A stretch of 64,000 nt of DNA, taken from NCBI RefSeq assembly GCF_013839425.1, contig NZ_JACDNP010000007.1:81161-145160 (forward strand), written 5' to 3'. Position numbers and translations under genes: made by a program. The notes under the pieces were generated by a model. It saw only the letters and a list, made by a program, of their open reading frames with translations, was not told the origin of the DNA and made no database searches. How positions within the stretch are numbered: the stretch's first letter is position 1; every line of letters starts with the position of its first letter. The DNA is from Halorhabdus salina (GTDB taxonomy: Archaea > Halobacteriota > Halobacteria > Halobacteriales > Haloarculaceae). This document shows, piece after piece, positions 51,641-60,364 of this stretch.

Positions 51641-52523
51641 TCATCCGATGGTTATTAGTGCGATGCCAGCGATCGCGAGGCCCGCAGCGACGAGGCGGAC
51701 CCGGAAGTGCGATTCTCCGAGGATGAGTCCGCCAGCGACGACGGCGACGACCGCCTGGGCGTTGATGACCGGCGAGGCGATACTCGCCGGCAATATCTGG
51801 AAGGCAAGCAGGACGATGTGGTTGCCGGCGGCAACGAGCAACCCAGCGATCGCAAATAGCCAGGCATCGTCCCAGAGGGTGTCGGGGATCGGTCGACGCT
51901 GTGCAAAGGGGAGCACCATCGTCGTCGTGATCGCGAACATGACTGGCAGGTACAGCTGTGGCGGGATGGCCAGTTCCTGCATCATCACTCGCTTGCCGAC
52001 GTCGACGACCCCGAACATCGCCGCACTGGCCAGGGCGAGTTGGGGGGGCCCGCGTCGTGAGTGCGCGGCGGAACGGCTCGATCAACTCCCCTGGTTCGTA
52101 ATTGGCGACGTAGATCGCTGCCGTGGCGACGAGGACGCCAGCGATCTGTATTGGTGACAGGATCTCATCGAGCAACAGGACCTCCAGTGGCAAGACGAAC
52201 AGCGGCACGAGCTTGCTGATCGGCGCGACGTAGGAGACTGCGCCCTCGACGAGCGCACGGAACATCGCCAGGACAGCAACCCCCGTCAGCGCAGACACGC
52301 CAACGATGAGCGCCACTCCCGACAGCGTCACTCCCGTGGGGACGACAGGCCCGTCAAGTGTCAGCAGTGCGATCGGCAGATAGGCCAGGAACGCGAACCC
52401 GTTCACCCCTGCCAGATACACCGGCCCTGGATACGCAGTGAACCGCTGTTTGATGAGCACGAGATACCCACCGAACAGCAGCGCGGACAGCACGGCATAG
52501 CCAAGTCCGAGTTCGAAAGACAC
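51641..52523 (-). pseudogene. EamA/DMT-family permease broken by a +1 frameshift
   Basis: Two frames join into one ten-helix DMT permease. The first, from GTG 52523, gives LGYAVLSALLFGGYLVLIKQ and five helices up to NYEPGELIEPFRRALTT. The second resumes as QLALASAAMFGVVDVGKRVM and continues through five more helices to AIAGIALITIG with TGA at 51641-51643. The break falls at a run of seven G (52042-52048, C on the coding strand); six would restore the frame. Both halves keep family motifs and no other damage is seen, so this is either a recent mutation, phase variation, or a sequencing error in a homopolymer. Confidence 0.8.
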
Positions 52524-52737
52524 GACAGAACGTTGGGAGGCCGACCCCAAGTGAGTCGCGATTTCCCTCTGGCACCCAGCTGGTCATCTGTACTGACCCC
52601 GCTGGCCGGCTCTCCCCCAGTGACATGCTGTCTCGACGTACATACCACCGCTCAGCGTTCTCGCCGACCGGGATCTGCCGTCTGTGGACCCAAATCGCTG
52701 GGGCAGGCTTTTGCTCGTCGCTCCCGTACGTCTTTCC

Positions 52738-53778
52738 ATGTCATCGTTCGCCGACAGGGAGGGGGTGGCCGCCGACCTGGTCGTCGAAACCGACGACGGG
52801 CTGCAGTGTACCGCCTGTGCCCACCGGTGTACGCTTTCGCCCGGCCAGGCCGGGATCTGTGACGTCCGCCGGAACGTCGATGGCGAGTTGCGCCTGCTGA
52901 CCTACGGGCAGGTCTTCGATCGCCCAACGGGGCCGCCAGGCACTGCTGACCCGATCGAGAAGAAACCACTCTATCACTTCCACCCGACGACGCGCGTCCT
53001 GAGTTTCGGCGGCGTCTCCTGTAACTTCGCCTGTGAGTTTTGCCAGAACAACCACATCTCCTTTGCCGGCCCCGAGGACCTCGAACTTCGGGACGTGAGC
53101 CCCGAGGAAGCCGTCGAGAGCGCGGCCACACAGGACTGTGCCGGGGTGGCCTGGACGTACAACGAGCCGACGATCTACGCCGAGTACGTCCGGGACGGGG
53201 CGCGCCTGGCGAAAGAAGCGGGACGCTATACAGCAATCGTCACGAACGGCTACTTTACCGAGGAGTTCGTCGAGGAAGTCGGTCCGTATCTCGATGCCGC
53301 GAACGTCGACGTCAAAGGATTCCGGGATCGCCCGCACGTAAAGCACATGGGGGCAAAACTCCAGCCGACGCTCGATGGGGCCAAACTGGCCGACGAGGCG
53401 GGTATCCACGTCGAACTCACCTACCTGACGATCCCCGACCTCAACGACGACGCCGAGGAAATCCGGGAATTCGCCGAGTGGGCCCGGGACAAGCTTAATC
53501 CGTCGGTTCCCGTCCATTTTACTCGGTTTCATCCGGATCACGAGATGCGCGACCGGCCGGCGACGCCAGTCGAAACGCTCGAACGGGCCGCAGCGATCGC
53601 ACGCGATGAGGGATTGGAATTTGTCTACGTCGGTAACATGTCTGGTCACGAGGACAACGCGACCCGGTGTCCGGACTGTGGCGCGGTCTGGATCCGGCGA
53701 CACGGGTTCCGGGCGAGCGTTGCGGTCGACCTCGACGGGGCGTGTGCGTGTGGGCGCCCGATCGACGTCGTCGTCTGA
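52738..53778 (+). CDS. amrS: AmmeMemoRadiSam-system radical SAM enzyme
   Basis: 346 residues from the ATG at 52738. An N-terminal cysteine pattern (CTACAHRCTLSPGQAGICDV) precedes the radical SAM cluster motif CNFACEFC near residue 102 and WTYNEPTIYAEYV, the same layout as PflA-like AmrS proteins. A C-terminal rubredoxin-like CPDCGAVW plus a late CACG end forms another metal site. The system pairs such enzymes with AMMECR1 and Memo proteins of unsettled function; neither partner is in the window. The upstream in-frame extension to 52684 is rejected. Confidence 0.85.
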   Translation: MSSFADREGVAADLVVETDDGLQCTACAHRCTLSPGQAGICDVRRNVDGELRLLTYGQVFDRPTGPPGTADPIEKKPLYHFHPTTRVLSFGGVSCNFACEFCQNNHISFAGPEDLELRDVSPEEAVESAATQDCAGVAWTYNEPTIYAEYVRDGARLAKEAGRYTAIVTNGYFTEEFVEEVGPYLDAANVDVKGFRDRPHVKHMGAKLQPTLDGAKLADEAGIHVELTYLTIPDLNDDAEEIREFAEWARDKLNPSVPVHFTRFHPDHEMRDRPATPVETLERAAAIARDEGLEFVYVGNMSGHEDNATRCPDCGAVWIRRHGFRASVAVDLDGACACGRPIDVVV

Positions 53779-53868
53779 GGAACCAGGCCATTGGCTGACT
53801 GGCGATTGCGACTCGACGGGCAGCCGGGCCCGCAGGCTTTTACAGGCAGGGGTGCCCTCCTTTCTCTC

Positions 53869-54192
53869 ATGGGAGTCCGTCCACCTGCCGACGACGATCT
53901 CTCGGAACCGGACGTCATCGAGTTCGGGATTCCAGCACTCGATGCTCGCCTCGAGGACGCTTCGTTTCCAGCCACGAGTGACGAACTTCACCGGGAATAT
54001 GGCCACCTCGAGATACCGTACAATGCCTCCGGGGGCGTCGTCACACTGGCAGACGTCCTCGAGGAAATCGATCGCGGGGAATTCGAAAGCGAACAAGAGC
54101 TGCTCGATGCCGCCCATCCAGTCTTCGAACGGCTCCGTGAACGTGATCCCAGCGGTATCCTGGGCCACCTGCGATCGTTGGTGCCGTTTTGA
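53869..54192 (+). CDS. DUF5789-like small acidic protein
   Basis: 107 residues from the ATG at 53869. The pattern IEFGIPALDARLEDASFPATSDELHREYGHLEI followed by a Glu-rich helical half matches the small haloarchaeal DUF5789 family, as I recall it. No catalytic motif, signal or membrane segment is seen. Its function is unknown. It converges with aglJ at 22 bp. Confidence 0.7.
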   Translation: MGVRPPADDDLSEPDVIEFGIPALDARLEDASFPATSDELHREYGHLEIPYNASGGVVTLADVLEEIDRGEFESEQELLDAAHPVFERLRERDPSGILGHLRSLVPF

Positions 54193-54213
54193 TTGCGCCG
54201 GCACTTCCGTTGG

Positions 54214-55278
54214 TTACGTCTCGTCCCGGGATTCCGCTACGTTCTCGGCGGCCGTCGAATCAGTGACGTCCGTCTGTGTGGTCGGTTGTTGGGTGTGCTG
54301 GGGCATACGGTCTGTTCGCTCACCGTCCGTGCCCTTCTGGCCACCGCTGGATCGCTGGCGTTCCTCCGGTAGCGCCTGATCCAGCCGTTGCATCTGCTCG
54401 CGGTGGAGTTTTACGATCATATCCGAGAGGGTGCCAAACATCAACAATTGGACACCGAAGACGAGTGCGATCCCACTCAGAAAAGCCATCACCTCATGAG
54501 AGATGCCTTGGGTGAACCACTCGATTGCGACGTACCCCCCCAGTGCGAGGCCGGCGAGAAGACTCGTGACGCCGACGCTCCCGAAATAAAACAGCGGGTT
54601 GTTGGTCTTGGCCATCCGGTACAACGTCAGGAAGATGGTCGCCCCGTCACGGACAGGCCGCAGATTCGTTTCTGCCTCACCAGGGCGAGACCGATACACG
54701 ATCGGGACCACCTCCGTCTGGACGTTGTGCTTGACACACTCGACGGCCAGTTCCGTCTCGATGCCAAAACCCTCCTCCGTGAGCGTGACGCGATCGATGG
54801 CGTTTCGGGTCAGTGCTCGGTAGCCGCTCAGGATGTCGCCGTACTCCCGGCCGTGAATGCGGTGGAATGCGGTGTTAATGATTCGGTTCCCGGCCTTGTT
54901 GAGACGGGACATGGCACCGGACTCCATGTCCGCGAATCGATCGCCGATGACGTGGTCAGCCCGACCCTCGAAGATCGGTTCGAGCATCGCCTCGGCGTCT
55001 TCGGCCCGGTAGGTCCAGTCGCCGTCGAGCATGAGCACGTACGGGGCGTCGGTTAGTTCAAAGCCTTCTCGGACTGCCTGGCCCTTGCCGGATCCTGACT
55101 GTTGAACGATTTCTGCACCGTGGTCAGCGGCGATAGCTGGCGTGTTGTCTTGTGAGCCACCGTCGATCACCAAAATATTGTCGAATCCTTCCTTTCGAAA
55201 CGAGGAGATTACCTTTCCGATTGCACCCTCCTCGTTGTAGGTAGGGATAAGAACGCAGACATCGTCGTACTCGGACAT
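54214..55278 (-). CDS. aglJ: AglJ-type dolichol-phosphate glycosyltransferase
   Basis: 354 residues from the ATG at 55278. The GT-A domain (1-230) shows VCVLIPTYNEEGAIGKVI, VIDGGSQDNT, LMLDGDWTYRAED (DxD-like metal site) and DILSGYRALTRNA; two membrane helices follow (about 240-260 and 270-295), then a hydrophilic Gln/Thr-rich tail. This matches AglJ, which adds the first sugar to dolichol phosphate for S-layer and archaellin N-glycosylation. It marks the left edge of the glycan island. An in-frame open stretch upstream to 55611 is not homologous and is not counted. Confidence 0.88.
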   Translation of the reverse strand: MSEYDDVCVLIPTYNEEGAIGKVISSFRKEGFDNILVIDGGSQDNTPAIAADHGAEIVQQSGSGKGQAVREGFELTDAPYVLMLDGDWTYRAEDAEAMLEPIFEGRADHVIGDRFADMESGAMSRLNKAGNRIINTAFHRIHGREYGDILSGYRALTRNAIDRVTLTEEGFGIETELAVECVKHNVQTEVVPIVYRSRPGEAETNLRPVRDGATIFLTLYRMAKTNNPLFYFGSVGVTSLLAGLALGGYVAIEWFTQGISHEVMAFLSGIALVFGVQLLMFGTLSDMIVKLHREQMQRLDQALPEERQRSSGGQKGTDGERTDRMPQHTQQPTTQTDVTDSTAAENVAESRDET

Positions 55279-55732
55279 TGGCTGTGTGTGTGCGGGCAGG
55301 GTGGAAAAGTCTGCGGGATCGATCTGGACTCGCCGAAGTCGCTTCGAACTGGTGCTGATTTGTATCAGCTGAGATTTCCAGATAGTAAGGGCGACATAGG
55401 AAACCCTCGCCAGTTCCGGCCCCGCGGCTCTTACGGGTCGCTTTGCTCCCTGTTCAAATAGACGTGGCCTCGCTGCGCTTGACACACCTTCAGCGGGGTT
55501 CCCGGTAAGGGAGATCGGCGACGCCAACCTCCGCAAACCGTGGTAGATGCACCGCCACGCGTGGCGCATCTTTTCATTTTGAGAATTTGGTTGGTCTGAA
55601 AGCAGAAGCACGCTCTTTGACCAATTCTAATCTAAACACCGCCCGTGTGCTCTATCTGGTCAACATATCGGTTTTTGGCCAACATCGACATAATGCCGTA
55701 GAGGCTTTAATCCGTCCTCCGTACTTTGCGGT
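55279..55732. other. Gene-free region between aglJ and the glycan genes, with several hairpins
   Basis: 454 bp with no recognised gene. It holds stem-loops at 55334-55346 (CGAAG/CTTCG), 55354-55369 (GCTGAT/ATCAGC, 4-nt loop) and 55545-55571 (AGATGC/GCATCT around GCCAC/GTGGC, followed by TTTT). The last resembles a plus-strand terminator or a mobile-element end hairpin. The right-hand 150 bp are AT-rich and contain CTTTAAT at 55707-55713, a likely promoter for the gene at 55733. The minus strand stays open in the aglJ frame for 111 codons, probably by chance. Confidence 0.5.
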
Positions 55733-56881
55733 ATGAATATCGTGGTGGCGGCTACGATCGCGATAGTCGTCGTAACGGGATTTCCGTATCTCGTCTATAC
55801 GGGGCTGTACGCAGCGATTCGCCCGTCAGGCTCGCCGGCCGCAAAACGCGAGTCTGAACCGCCCGTCAGTATCGTGTTGCCGACGTATAACGAAGCGGAT
55901 ATCGTCGAAACGAAACTCGACGATCTGTTCGCGCTGGAGTACCCGATGGAGAAAATCGAGGTCGTCGTGGTCGACTCCAGCGACGACGAGACGCCCGAAC
56001 TGATCGAGTCGTATTTCGATCGACACGCCGACGACGGACCGACGTTGAACCTGCTGCGTGAAGACGAGCGGCGGGGATTAGCGCCAGCACTCAACGACGC
56101 GTACGCCGCAGCCGAGAACGAAATGGTCGTGAAGACCGACTGTGACTCCAAGTTATCGTCCGACGTGCTTCGCGAAGCGGCGGCGAACCTGGCTGACCCG
56201 GACGTGGCTGCAGTGACCGGTCGAAACGTGGAGGTGCTGGGCGGAAGTGAGGTCGAAGCCGGATATCGCGGCGTGCAGGCGCACATCCAGACGATCGAAT
56301 CGCACCTCGACTCGACGCTGATCTTCCACGGCCCGTTTTCGGCGTTCGAGAACGACGCCATCGTGCCGATCGATCCGAACTCGCTGGCCGACGATACGGA
56401 GTTGGCACTGAAGATTCGACGGCAGGGTGGACGGGTGATTTTCGATCCGGCTGTTCGGTACAAGGAGGCGTCACACTCCGAGTTCGTGAAACGACGGAAG
56501 CAGAAGGATCGTCGGGGGATGGGGTTGATTCGGTTGCTCGTTCAGCACCGAGACGCGCTCTTCCGGTATGGGGCGTACGGCCGCGTCGTTCTGCCGTTCA
56601 ACTGGTGGTTTATGATCGTCTCACCGTGGCTAGTGGCGCTTGACATGCTTGCCGTGACTGCCGGGGCAGTCTCACTAGTGGGGTGGCCCGGAATGGGTGT
56701 TCTCGCCGCGCTCGGTGGATTCATCTGGCTCGGACAGCGAGACATTCTGGGCCCGCTTCAGGTCGTGTATTCGATCTTCGACACACAAGTGTCGCTCCTG
56801 CGCGCGAGCGTGGAGCTGTTGCGCGGAAAGGGTGACGGAACGTGGGACGTCGACTCGGAGTTGCGAGAGGCATTCAAATGA
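55733..56881 (+). CDS. Family 2 glycosyltransferase, membrane-bound
   Basis: 382 residues. One N-terminal membrane helix precedes a GT-A domain: VSIVLPTYNEADIVETKL, VVVDSSDDETPELI, VVKTDCDSKL (DxD), ADDTELALKIRRQG (acidic catalytic segment) and a basic KRRKQKDRRGMG near the QxxRW position. Two or three C-terminal membrane helices follow. It should add a sugar to a lipid-linked glycan on the cytoplasmic face. It overlaps the next gene by ATGA. Confidence 0.85.
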   Translation: MNIVVAATIAIVVVTGFPYLVYTGLYAAIRPSGSPAAKRESEPPVSIVLPTYNEADIVETKLDDLFALEYPMEKIEVVVVDSSDDETPELIESYFDRHADDGPTLNLLREDERRGLAPALNDAYAAAENEMVVKTDCDSKLSSDVLREAAANLADPDVAAVTGRNVEVLGGSEVEAGYRGVQAHIQTIESHLDSTLIFHGPFSAFENDAIVPIDPNSLADDTELALKIRRQGGRVIFDPAVRYKEASHSEFVKRRKQKDRRGMGLIRLLVQHRDALFRYGAYGRVVLPFNWWFMIVSPWLVALDMLAVTAGAVSLVGWPGMGVLAALGGFIWLGQRDILGPLQVVYSIFDTQVSLLRASVELLRGKGDGTWDVDSELREAFK

Positions 56882-57918
56882 AGGTTCTGTTTGTTACGCA
56901 CCGCTATCCACCCCGGACTGGCGGCGTAGAAACGCACGTTCAGGAACTCGCGACGCGGCTCGTCGACCGAGGCCACGAAGTGACCGTGTTCAGTGCAGAC
57001 GCTGGATCGGACATCCCTTCGAACCATACCGTGAATGGTGTTCGTGTTCGCCGGTTCCGCTCGCTCAGTCCAGGTGGCGCATTCTACGCTGCTCCGCAAA
57101 TGACACACGCAATCCGCCAAGCGGAGGCCGATGTCATCCACGCGCACAACTACCACGCGTTTCCGCTGTTTTTCGTAGCACTCGGGGTTGCTGACGAACG
57201 CTTTGTCGTGACGACGCACTACCACGGGCAGAGCGCGAGCGGCTTTCGTGATGTGCTACTGTCGTGCTACCGGCCGTTCGGTCGATGGGCCCTTCGGCAG
57301 GCTGACGATGTGATCGCAGTGAGCGAGTGGGAGCAGAGACAGTTGTGGTCGGACTTCGGCGTCGATGCGACTGTGATCCCGAACGGCGTGGACGTCGAGC
57401 GGTTCGCCAACGCCGATCCGGAGCAGCGAGACCATCCGTATCTGCTGTGTGTCGGACGGCTCGAGGAGTACAAGGGCGTCCAACACGTGATTCGCGCGCT
57501 GTCGGAACTGCCAGAGTATGATCTGGTCATCGCAGGCAGTGGCCCGTACCGGGAGGAACTAGAGCGTATTGCTCTGGACGAAAGTGTGGCTGATCGAGTG
57601 GACTTTCTCGGGTACGTTGACGACAAACGACTACCGGGACTGTACACTGGGGCCGAGGCGTACGTGACGATGTCGGAGTTCGAAGCATATGGGATGACTG
57701 TGGCAGAAGCGCTAGCATCTGGGACTTGTTGTGTCGTCCGTCAGTCGGGAGCACTAACCGACTGGACTAGCATCCCAGCTGTTGTTGATGTTGCAGATGC
57801 CAGTGCGAGTACGATTCAAAATGCAATCCGTACCGTAAATTGCAACACCGACGAGACAGGCCTGTCAACGTGGGGTAATGTGGTCGATCGCTTAGTGGAG
57901 ATTCTTGAGGTGGAGTAA
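56878..57918 (+). CDS. Family 4 glycosyltransferase
   Basis: 346 residues from the ATG at 56878, which overlaps the previous stop. The GT-B pattern is clear: THRYPPRTGGVETHVQELATRL at the acceptor side, DDVIAVSEWEQRQL, VIPNGVDVERF, LLCVGRLEEYKGVQHVIRAL, and the sugar-nucleotide-binding MSEFEAYGMTVAEALASG (the E-x7-E motif). The last quarter is AT-richer than the rest, where the composition shift of the island begins. Confidence 0.9.
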   Translation: MKVLFVTHRYPPRTGGVETHVQELATRLVDRGHEVTVFSADAGSDIPSNHTVNGVRVRRFRSLSPGGAFYAAPQMTHAIRQAEADVIHAHNYHAFPLFFVALGVADERFVVTTHYHGQSASGFRDVLLSCYRPFGRWALRQADDVIAVSEWEQRQLWSDFGVDATVIPNGVDVERFANADPEQRDHPYLLCVGRLEEYKGVQHVIRALSELPEYDLVIAGSGPYREELERIALDESVADRVDFLGYVDDKRLPGLYTGAEAYVTMSEFEAYGMTVAEALASGTCCVVRQSGALTDWTSIPAVVDVADASASTIQNAIRTVNCNTDETGLSTWGNVVDRLVEILEVE

Positions 57919-57976
57919 GGACAACTCGGGGGATATATGTTCCTCCTGTCTCTAAACAAAACCTAACTGAACAATT

Positions 57977-58537
57977 ATGTCCGGGGTAACAGTAGTAATT
58001 CCGACAATAAGCGAGACGGTTCTTACTAAAGAGTCTCTCCCTGAGGAGGTCTCTGTCGTGGTTGTCCGTGAGGGGACGCTTAACGAAGCAAGAAACCGGG
58101 GTGTCGAGACCGCGGATACAGAGAAGGTTCTCCTTCTCGACGACGATGTCCGCTTCTCTGAAAGCTTCTTCTGGGATGTGGTTGACCGTATTGAACCTGA
58201 AAAGCTGGTGGGGATGGAGGACTGGAACTATGGCCTAGTTGCCGGCCGTCTGATGGGCTTCACGAAGGAAACGTGGCGTACCGCTGGCGGCTTCGACGAA
58301 CGGTTACGGTCACACATGGGAGACACGGACTTCGCCATCTGCTGTCACAAACACGGGTACGAAATTGAGCAAATCCCACAGTCACAGATTGAACACGAGG
58401 GGCCTCCAGGAGCTATCGAGCGCACGGACGCCGTCGATCACGCCTGGCGTGGGCTTTACCTCGCCACAAAACATCCAACCTACGCGTGGCGCCTGTTTAA
58501 GGGGATGGTCACACCAGTCTTGACCGGAAGCGATTAA
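57977..58537 (+). CDS. Short family 2-like glycosyltransferase
   Basis: 186 residues, much shorter than usual for family 2. It keeps VTVVIPTISETVLTKESL, VVVVREGTLNEARNRGVE, LLLDDDVRFSESF (DDD metal motif) and GGFDERLRSHMGDTDFAICCHKHG, the acceptor-activating acidic region. No membrane helix is seen. It could be a minimal active transferase; the loss relative to the family is in the loop after the DDD motif. The ATG follows an AT-rich promoter-like stretch at 57919-57976. Confidence 0.75.
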   Translation: MSGVTVVIPTISETVLTKESLPEEVSVVVVREGTLNEARNRGVETADTEKVLLLDDDVRFSESFFWDVVDRIEPEKLVGMEDWNYGLVAGRLMGFTKETWRTAGGFDERLRSHMGDTDFAICCHKHGYEIEQIPQSQIEHEGPPGAIERTDAVDHAWRGLYLATKHPTYAWRLFKGMVTPVLTGSD

Positions 58538-58565
58538 CCCCTGTACGTTCGAGTCAGACATAATA

Positions 58566-59462
58566 ATGTTGGTCGTACTCGCTCTTGACGCTCTCGACCA
58601 CGAGCATGTCCGGCAATTCGACGTGCCCGCACTTGAATTGAACCAGTCTCGACCGATCGATACGTTCTCATATATGAAAGACCAGCCGTACACGCTGGAG
58701 GTCTGGCCAACGGTCGCTACTGGACTAGGCCCGGAGGAACACGGTCTTACTGGAGATGGAACGAGTGAGTGGTCGAATCCTGCCGTCAACTTTCTCTCGA
58801 AATTCACGTCGAAACTAGGGGGGAACACTCGCGATAAACTTGGTAACATTGCCGAATCCATCACAGGTGCTGAATACAGCATCCCCGAAACTGATGCCGG
58901 TCACGTGTTCCAAGGGAACGGTCGGGTGGTGCACAACTGGCCTGGTGTTCACAATTCTGCGGAACTCAAACGTGTCTGGGACACAGCTAATCCCGACGAG
59001 GGCGAGCAGACTGTCGAAGGGTTCGAGCGTGAAATCTTCGGTATTGGGGCCGAACAATTCGGCTGGACTCGTGAAATGCTCAATCACGACCTCTCTCTCG
59101 GAGGATGTCACGTTCATACCCTGGATATGTGCGGACACATCTATCGCCACGACAAAGAACGCTACCGACACACATACCGCCGCGTGAACGATTGGGTTGC
59201 CGACCTGCGGGACAGTCTTAGTGAGGAAGACGAACTTCTCATACTCAGTGACCACGGTATTCATACTGCATGGGACTCGAGTTCAGTTGAGCCCGGTCGC
59301 CATTCCGAACGTGCGATGGCAGCGACGACGATGGACACGGACCTGTTCGACGACGTACGGGACGCGCGCAGCTGGATCGAGGCCGCGGTTGAGGATGGCG
59401 AGTTCTCTCGCGAGCAGATGGATGTACCGACAGAGCAACTGGAGGAACTTGGTTACATATGA
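58566..59462 (+). CDS. Alkaline-phosphatase-superfamily phosphodiesterase-like protein
   Basis: 298 residues. Metal and nucleophile motifs fit the nucleotide pyrophosphatase/phosphodiesterase branch: LALDALDHEHV (Asp), EVWPTVATGLGPEEHGL (nucleophile Thr in PTxxTG), HTLDMCGHIYRH (Asp, His), ILSDHGIH (Asp-His), and a later His. No signal peptide or membrane helix is seen, so it should be cytoplasmic. In a glycan locus it may hydrolyse or transfer a phosphate-linked group. It overlaps the next gene by ATGA. Confidence 0.75.
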   Translation: MLVVLALDALDHEHVRQFDVPALELNQSRPIDTFSYMKDQPYTLEVWPTVATGLGPEEHGLTGDGTSEWSNPAVNFLSKFTSKLGGNTRDKLGNIAESITGAEYSIPETDAGHVFQGNGRVVHNWPGVHNSAELKRVWDTANPDEGEQTVEGFEREIFGIGAEQFGWTREMLNHDLSLGGCHVHTLDMCGHIYRHDKERYRHTYRRVNDWVADLRDSLSEEDELLILSDHGIHTAWDSSSVEPGRHSERAMAATTMDTDLFDDVRDARSWIEAAVEDGEFSREQMDVPTEQLEELGYI

Positions 59463-60364
59463 CGTTCACAGACTGGATCGATGAGTCGCGAGAGCGCGTC
59501 CGAACCAGCGGCTGGTCCGGCGTGAAACGCTCGGTCTACGAGTTCTATGTCGGGATGTGGCGCAACGTCGGGAAGCGCTACAACTACGGCACCCCAATAT
59601 GGGAGGAGGACTGGGATATCTGCATTGTGCTTGACGCCTGCCGTTGGGATCTGATGAATGAGGTGGAAGCGGACTACGACTTCGTAGACGACAATGCGAA
59701 GTACTCCGTCGCGAGCAGTTCGGGTGAGTGGATTCCAAAGACGTTCGACGGTGTCGACACCTCCGAAGTCGCGTACGTGACAGCAAATCCGTTCTCCAAA
59801 ATGCTGCTTGATGATGAGGACTTCCTCGTATTGGATGAGGTGTGGGATTACGCGGTAGACGAGGCAATACGGACAATTCCGGCGGACGCAGTAACAGATC
59901 GTGGCATTACTGCATACCGGAAGCACAACCCTGACAAACTCATTCTCCACTACATGCAACCCCACTATCCGTTCGTCCCGAATCCGATGGATGACGGGCT
60001 ACCGCTCCACGATTTCGGACAGAATCCCTGGGACGACGTGTGGGACAAGCTTCACGCCAGCGAAGTTGACCGTGACGAGGTATGGCGCAACTATCGCGCT
60101 AACCTAGAATACGTACTGGACAGCGTCAACACCCTGCTCGATAACATCGATGGCGAGGTCCTCATTACTGCTGACCACGGCAATCTCCTCGGTGAGTGGG
60201 GTCTGTATGGTCATCCCGACAAGGTTCCGATCAAAGCGTTGAAACGCGTCCCTTGGTGCAAGACGCAAGCCACAGATACAGGCACATATGAACCAGAGGA
60301 TTGGAGTGAGACTGACGCTGCTCAGGACCGTGAGGAACTCCTTCGAGACCTTGGATATCGATGA
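59459..60364 (+). CDS. Sulfatase-like alkaline-phosphatase-superfamily protein
   Basis: 301 residues, a second and divergent member of the same superfamily. IVLDACRWDLMNEV provides the first metal Asp, ASSSGEWIPKTF the likely Ser nucleophile region, LILHYMQPHYPFVPNPM the middle histidines, and LITADHGNLLGEWGLYGHP the DHG and final His. The CxPSR formylglycine motif of true sulfatases is absent, so phosphotransferase or phosphohydrolase activity is more likely. It is coupled by ATGA overlaps to the genes on both sides. Confidence 0.75.
   Translation: MTFTDWIDESRERVRTSGWSGVKRSVYEFYVGMWRNVGKRYNYGTPIWEEDWDICIVLDACRWDLMNEVEADYDFVDDNAKYSVASSSGEWIPKTFDGVDTSEVAYVTANPFSKMLLDDEDFLVLDEVWDYAVDEAIRTIPADAVTDRGITAYRKHNPDKLILHYMQPHYPFVPNPMDDGLPLHDFGQNPWDDVWDKLHASEVDRDEVWRNYRANLEYVLDSVNTLLDNIDGEVLITADHGNLLGEWGLYGHPDKVPIKALKRVPWCKTQATDTGTYEPEDWSETDAAQDREELLRDLGYR

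Noticed and set aside
55279..55611. 111-codon in-frame extension upstream of aglJ
   Set aside because: The family start fits the ATG at 55278. The extension covers a hairpin-rich non-coding region and lacks the acidic bias of haloarchaeal proteins.
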